From Bacteroidales bacterium (GTDB lineage: Bacteria > Bacteroidota > Bacteroidia > Bacteroidales > WCHB1-69): DNA of 64,000 bases. The stretch's first letter is position 1. Every line of letters starts with the position of its first letter. A program made the position numbers and the translations under genes. The DNA lies in contig JAFZIP010000002.1 of the NCBI GenBank assembly GCA_017554325.1, forward strand, positions 40,832-104,831. The letters run 5' to 3'. Below the pieces are notes generated by a model that saw only the letters and a list, made by a program, of their open reading frames with translations, was not told where the DNA came from and did not search any database. Shown here in pieces: positions 63,801-64,000 of the stretch.

Positions 63801-64000
63801 ACTCGATGTCGCCTGTACCCTGGGTGAAGCCGGCGGGACCGTATTCAATCGTCCATGAAGTGGCAGTGCCGTTCTCGGTCCAACCCAACTCAATGCTGTT
63901 GGCAGTGGTGCTCACAGCATGAATCTGCGTGGGCTTGGGACAAGTGGGGATTAAATCGATAACCAGATGGTCGATATAAGCGTATGCGCCAGTGGTGGTA
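60802..64000 (-). CDS. Fibronectin/adhesin repeat protein with T9SS sorting domain (5' partial)
   Basis: The frame stays open to the window edge (upstream of 63915 it still reads TCPKPTQIHAVS), so the start lies outside. At least 1065 residues are visible. Repeated ~254-residue modules pair a fibronectin type III domain (LGWTENGTATSWQIVYGP) with a jelly-roll, cleaved-adhesin/choice-of-anchor-J-like domain (GSLYFYASSTTYNIA, YIAFYNGNPSA). A different adhesin-like module, two more fibronectin-like domains and a type A sorting domain follow (LYPNPTTGKFRI, YGKLILNVKVGD, ASGVYFTRI, KRIVKK). It should be a T9SS-exported surface adhesin. Its sorting domain contains a simple-repeat insertion. Confidence 0.9.
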   Translation of the reverse strand, partial: TTTGAYAYIDHLVIDLIPTCPKPTQIHAVSTTANSIELGWTENGTATSWTIEYGPAGFTQGTGDIEYASSNPFTITNLSASSVYDFYITADCGSEYSQATLFSTATACGAISSLPYRNGFDTYGTGTTVYPTCWGKINTYSSDRPYVNSTHYSGVGSLYFYASSTTYNIAVVPEFDSSIPVNTLQASFMYRATNSTDRLIVGVMTNPTVASTFQPVDTVYPGSPVTGWIPVEVNFNNYTGTGQYIAFYNGNPSASYCYSYIDDLFIGVIPTCPRPSNLHVVSSTNSSIELGWTENGTATSWQIVYGPTGFNPEGPNANTETVYTNPSTISNLTAATHYDFYVIADCGGETSYLSNVLTTATECDAITTLPFHDGFDSYGTGTTVYPLCWGKNSTYADRPYVNSTHYSGVGSLYFYASSTTYNIAIAPQFDASIPVNTLQASFMYRATNSTDRLIVGVMTNPNDATTFQAVDTVYPGSPVSTWIPVEVNFTNYTGTGQYIAFYNGNPSAACYAYIDTLVIDLASTCPRPTHLTITNTTSSSMTLSWTAGGGETSWEIAYGAVGFDPEDPTESTIVTATTNPFTVSNLNSATSYEFYVRALCSATDQSSWSMQSASGTTECAGTVALPYTENFDSYVGTTYSDNNGIAPACWTTQSNNATYGAPHITSSGSYHYANSAPNCMVFTCSSAGADAYAALPTFSANLNTLKLNFWRAMESTSQGTLTVGYVTNLNDMPNTFVAVATIPSVSSSAGDTISVDFTDATIPANGNICFNWHQASTFYSCCIDDITVTSSGSGPVVTDPTVATNPASGITQTSATLNATITNPSSVTISSKGFEWKVNGGQYATVTGTGTGDNFSATLPNLAPNTTYTFKAFIVYNGTTISGSELQFTTAQGSACNAPTDLTVSNITSNSVTLDWAQVGTPDSWTVSYKQSSAETWTTVNTTTHPYTLTNLGTNTEYEAFVVANCGSQESGESNHITFTPTGVNDYVMESTTLYPNPTTGKFRIENSELRIENVEVYDVYGKLILNVKVGDNYAELDLSGNASGVYFTRIMTEKGMVTKRIVKK
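62444..63958 (-). repeat. Two copies of a ~760-base coding repeat
   Basis: Equivalent bases are 762 apart (for example GTTGTAGAAAGC at 62491 and GTTGTAGAAAGCAATG at 63253), with high identity over most of the unit. A third copy starts at about 63959 and leaves the window. Confidence 0.8.

Overview
The window looks like chromosomal DNA of a Bacteroidota bacterium, most likely Bacteroidales. Several proteins end in type IX secretion (T9SS) sorting domains. Many genes have the phylum's -7 element (TAnnTTTG, usually seen as TATCTTTGC or TATTTTTGCCGCC). A RprX/RprY-like two-component pair, DUF4270 and DUF6913 proteins, a putative porin and Bacteroidota-type LpxD and LpxC all agree with this. I cannot name a genus from sequence alone.

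Layout. 1-8.2 kb is an accessory stretch. It holds the end of a giant repeat adhesin exported by the T9SS, a lipoprotein, a Schlafen-type regulator, a small unknown gene and a DUF4143 ATPase, with two different dispersed repeats alternating between them (A-B-A-B). 8.2-13.6 kb has a LytTR regulator overlapping a membrane glycosidase-like gene, a WG-repeat protein, rsmI, eno and rprY. 13.6-24.2 kb is a minus-strand run: putative porin, fumC, PrsW-like protease, a 1116-residue TPR/MORN protein, malic enzyme and rprX, the last two overlapping by 4 bases. 24.3-29.9 kb carries clpB, a type I restriction-modification scar (an internally deleted hsdM plus rhuM), pcm and a sugar nucleotidyltransferase. 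30.1-44.3 kb is mostly housekeeping: dnaA, recJ, nitroreductase, DUF4270 with a half glycogen synthase, tRNA-Leu(GAG), an MFS transporter, an OmpA-like protein, acetyltransferase, SDR, fRMsr and envelope proteins. The last is a T9SS cargo protein behind a clear cobalamin riboswitch.

45.1-50.7 kb is the most interesting region. It is an AT-rich six-gene operon on the plus strand: a 174-residue precursor-like protein with a duplicated leader-like segment and a Val/Ile-rich tail; a CPBP (CAAX-type) membrane protease; a radical SAM protein with the CX7CX2C cluster motif of the RiPP-maturation rSAM 1 family; a DXD glycosyltransferase; an ABC permease; and an ABC ATPase. Together they look like a pathway that makes, modifies, glycosylates, cleaves and exports a peptide. 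I do not recognise it as a described product class.

50.7-64 kb contains tandem 112-base repeats, tRNA-Ser(GCT), lpxD, lpxC (without the FabZ fusion usual in this phylum), a DUF6913 gene overlapping dapA, a T9SS M14 carboxypeptidase, a lipoprotein, a FISUMP-domain protein with an unusually placed sorting-like domain, insertion-sequence scars, and the 3' end of a long fibronectin/adhesin repeat protein that runs off the window.
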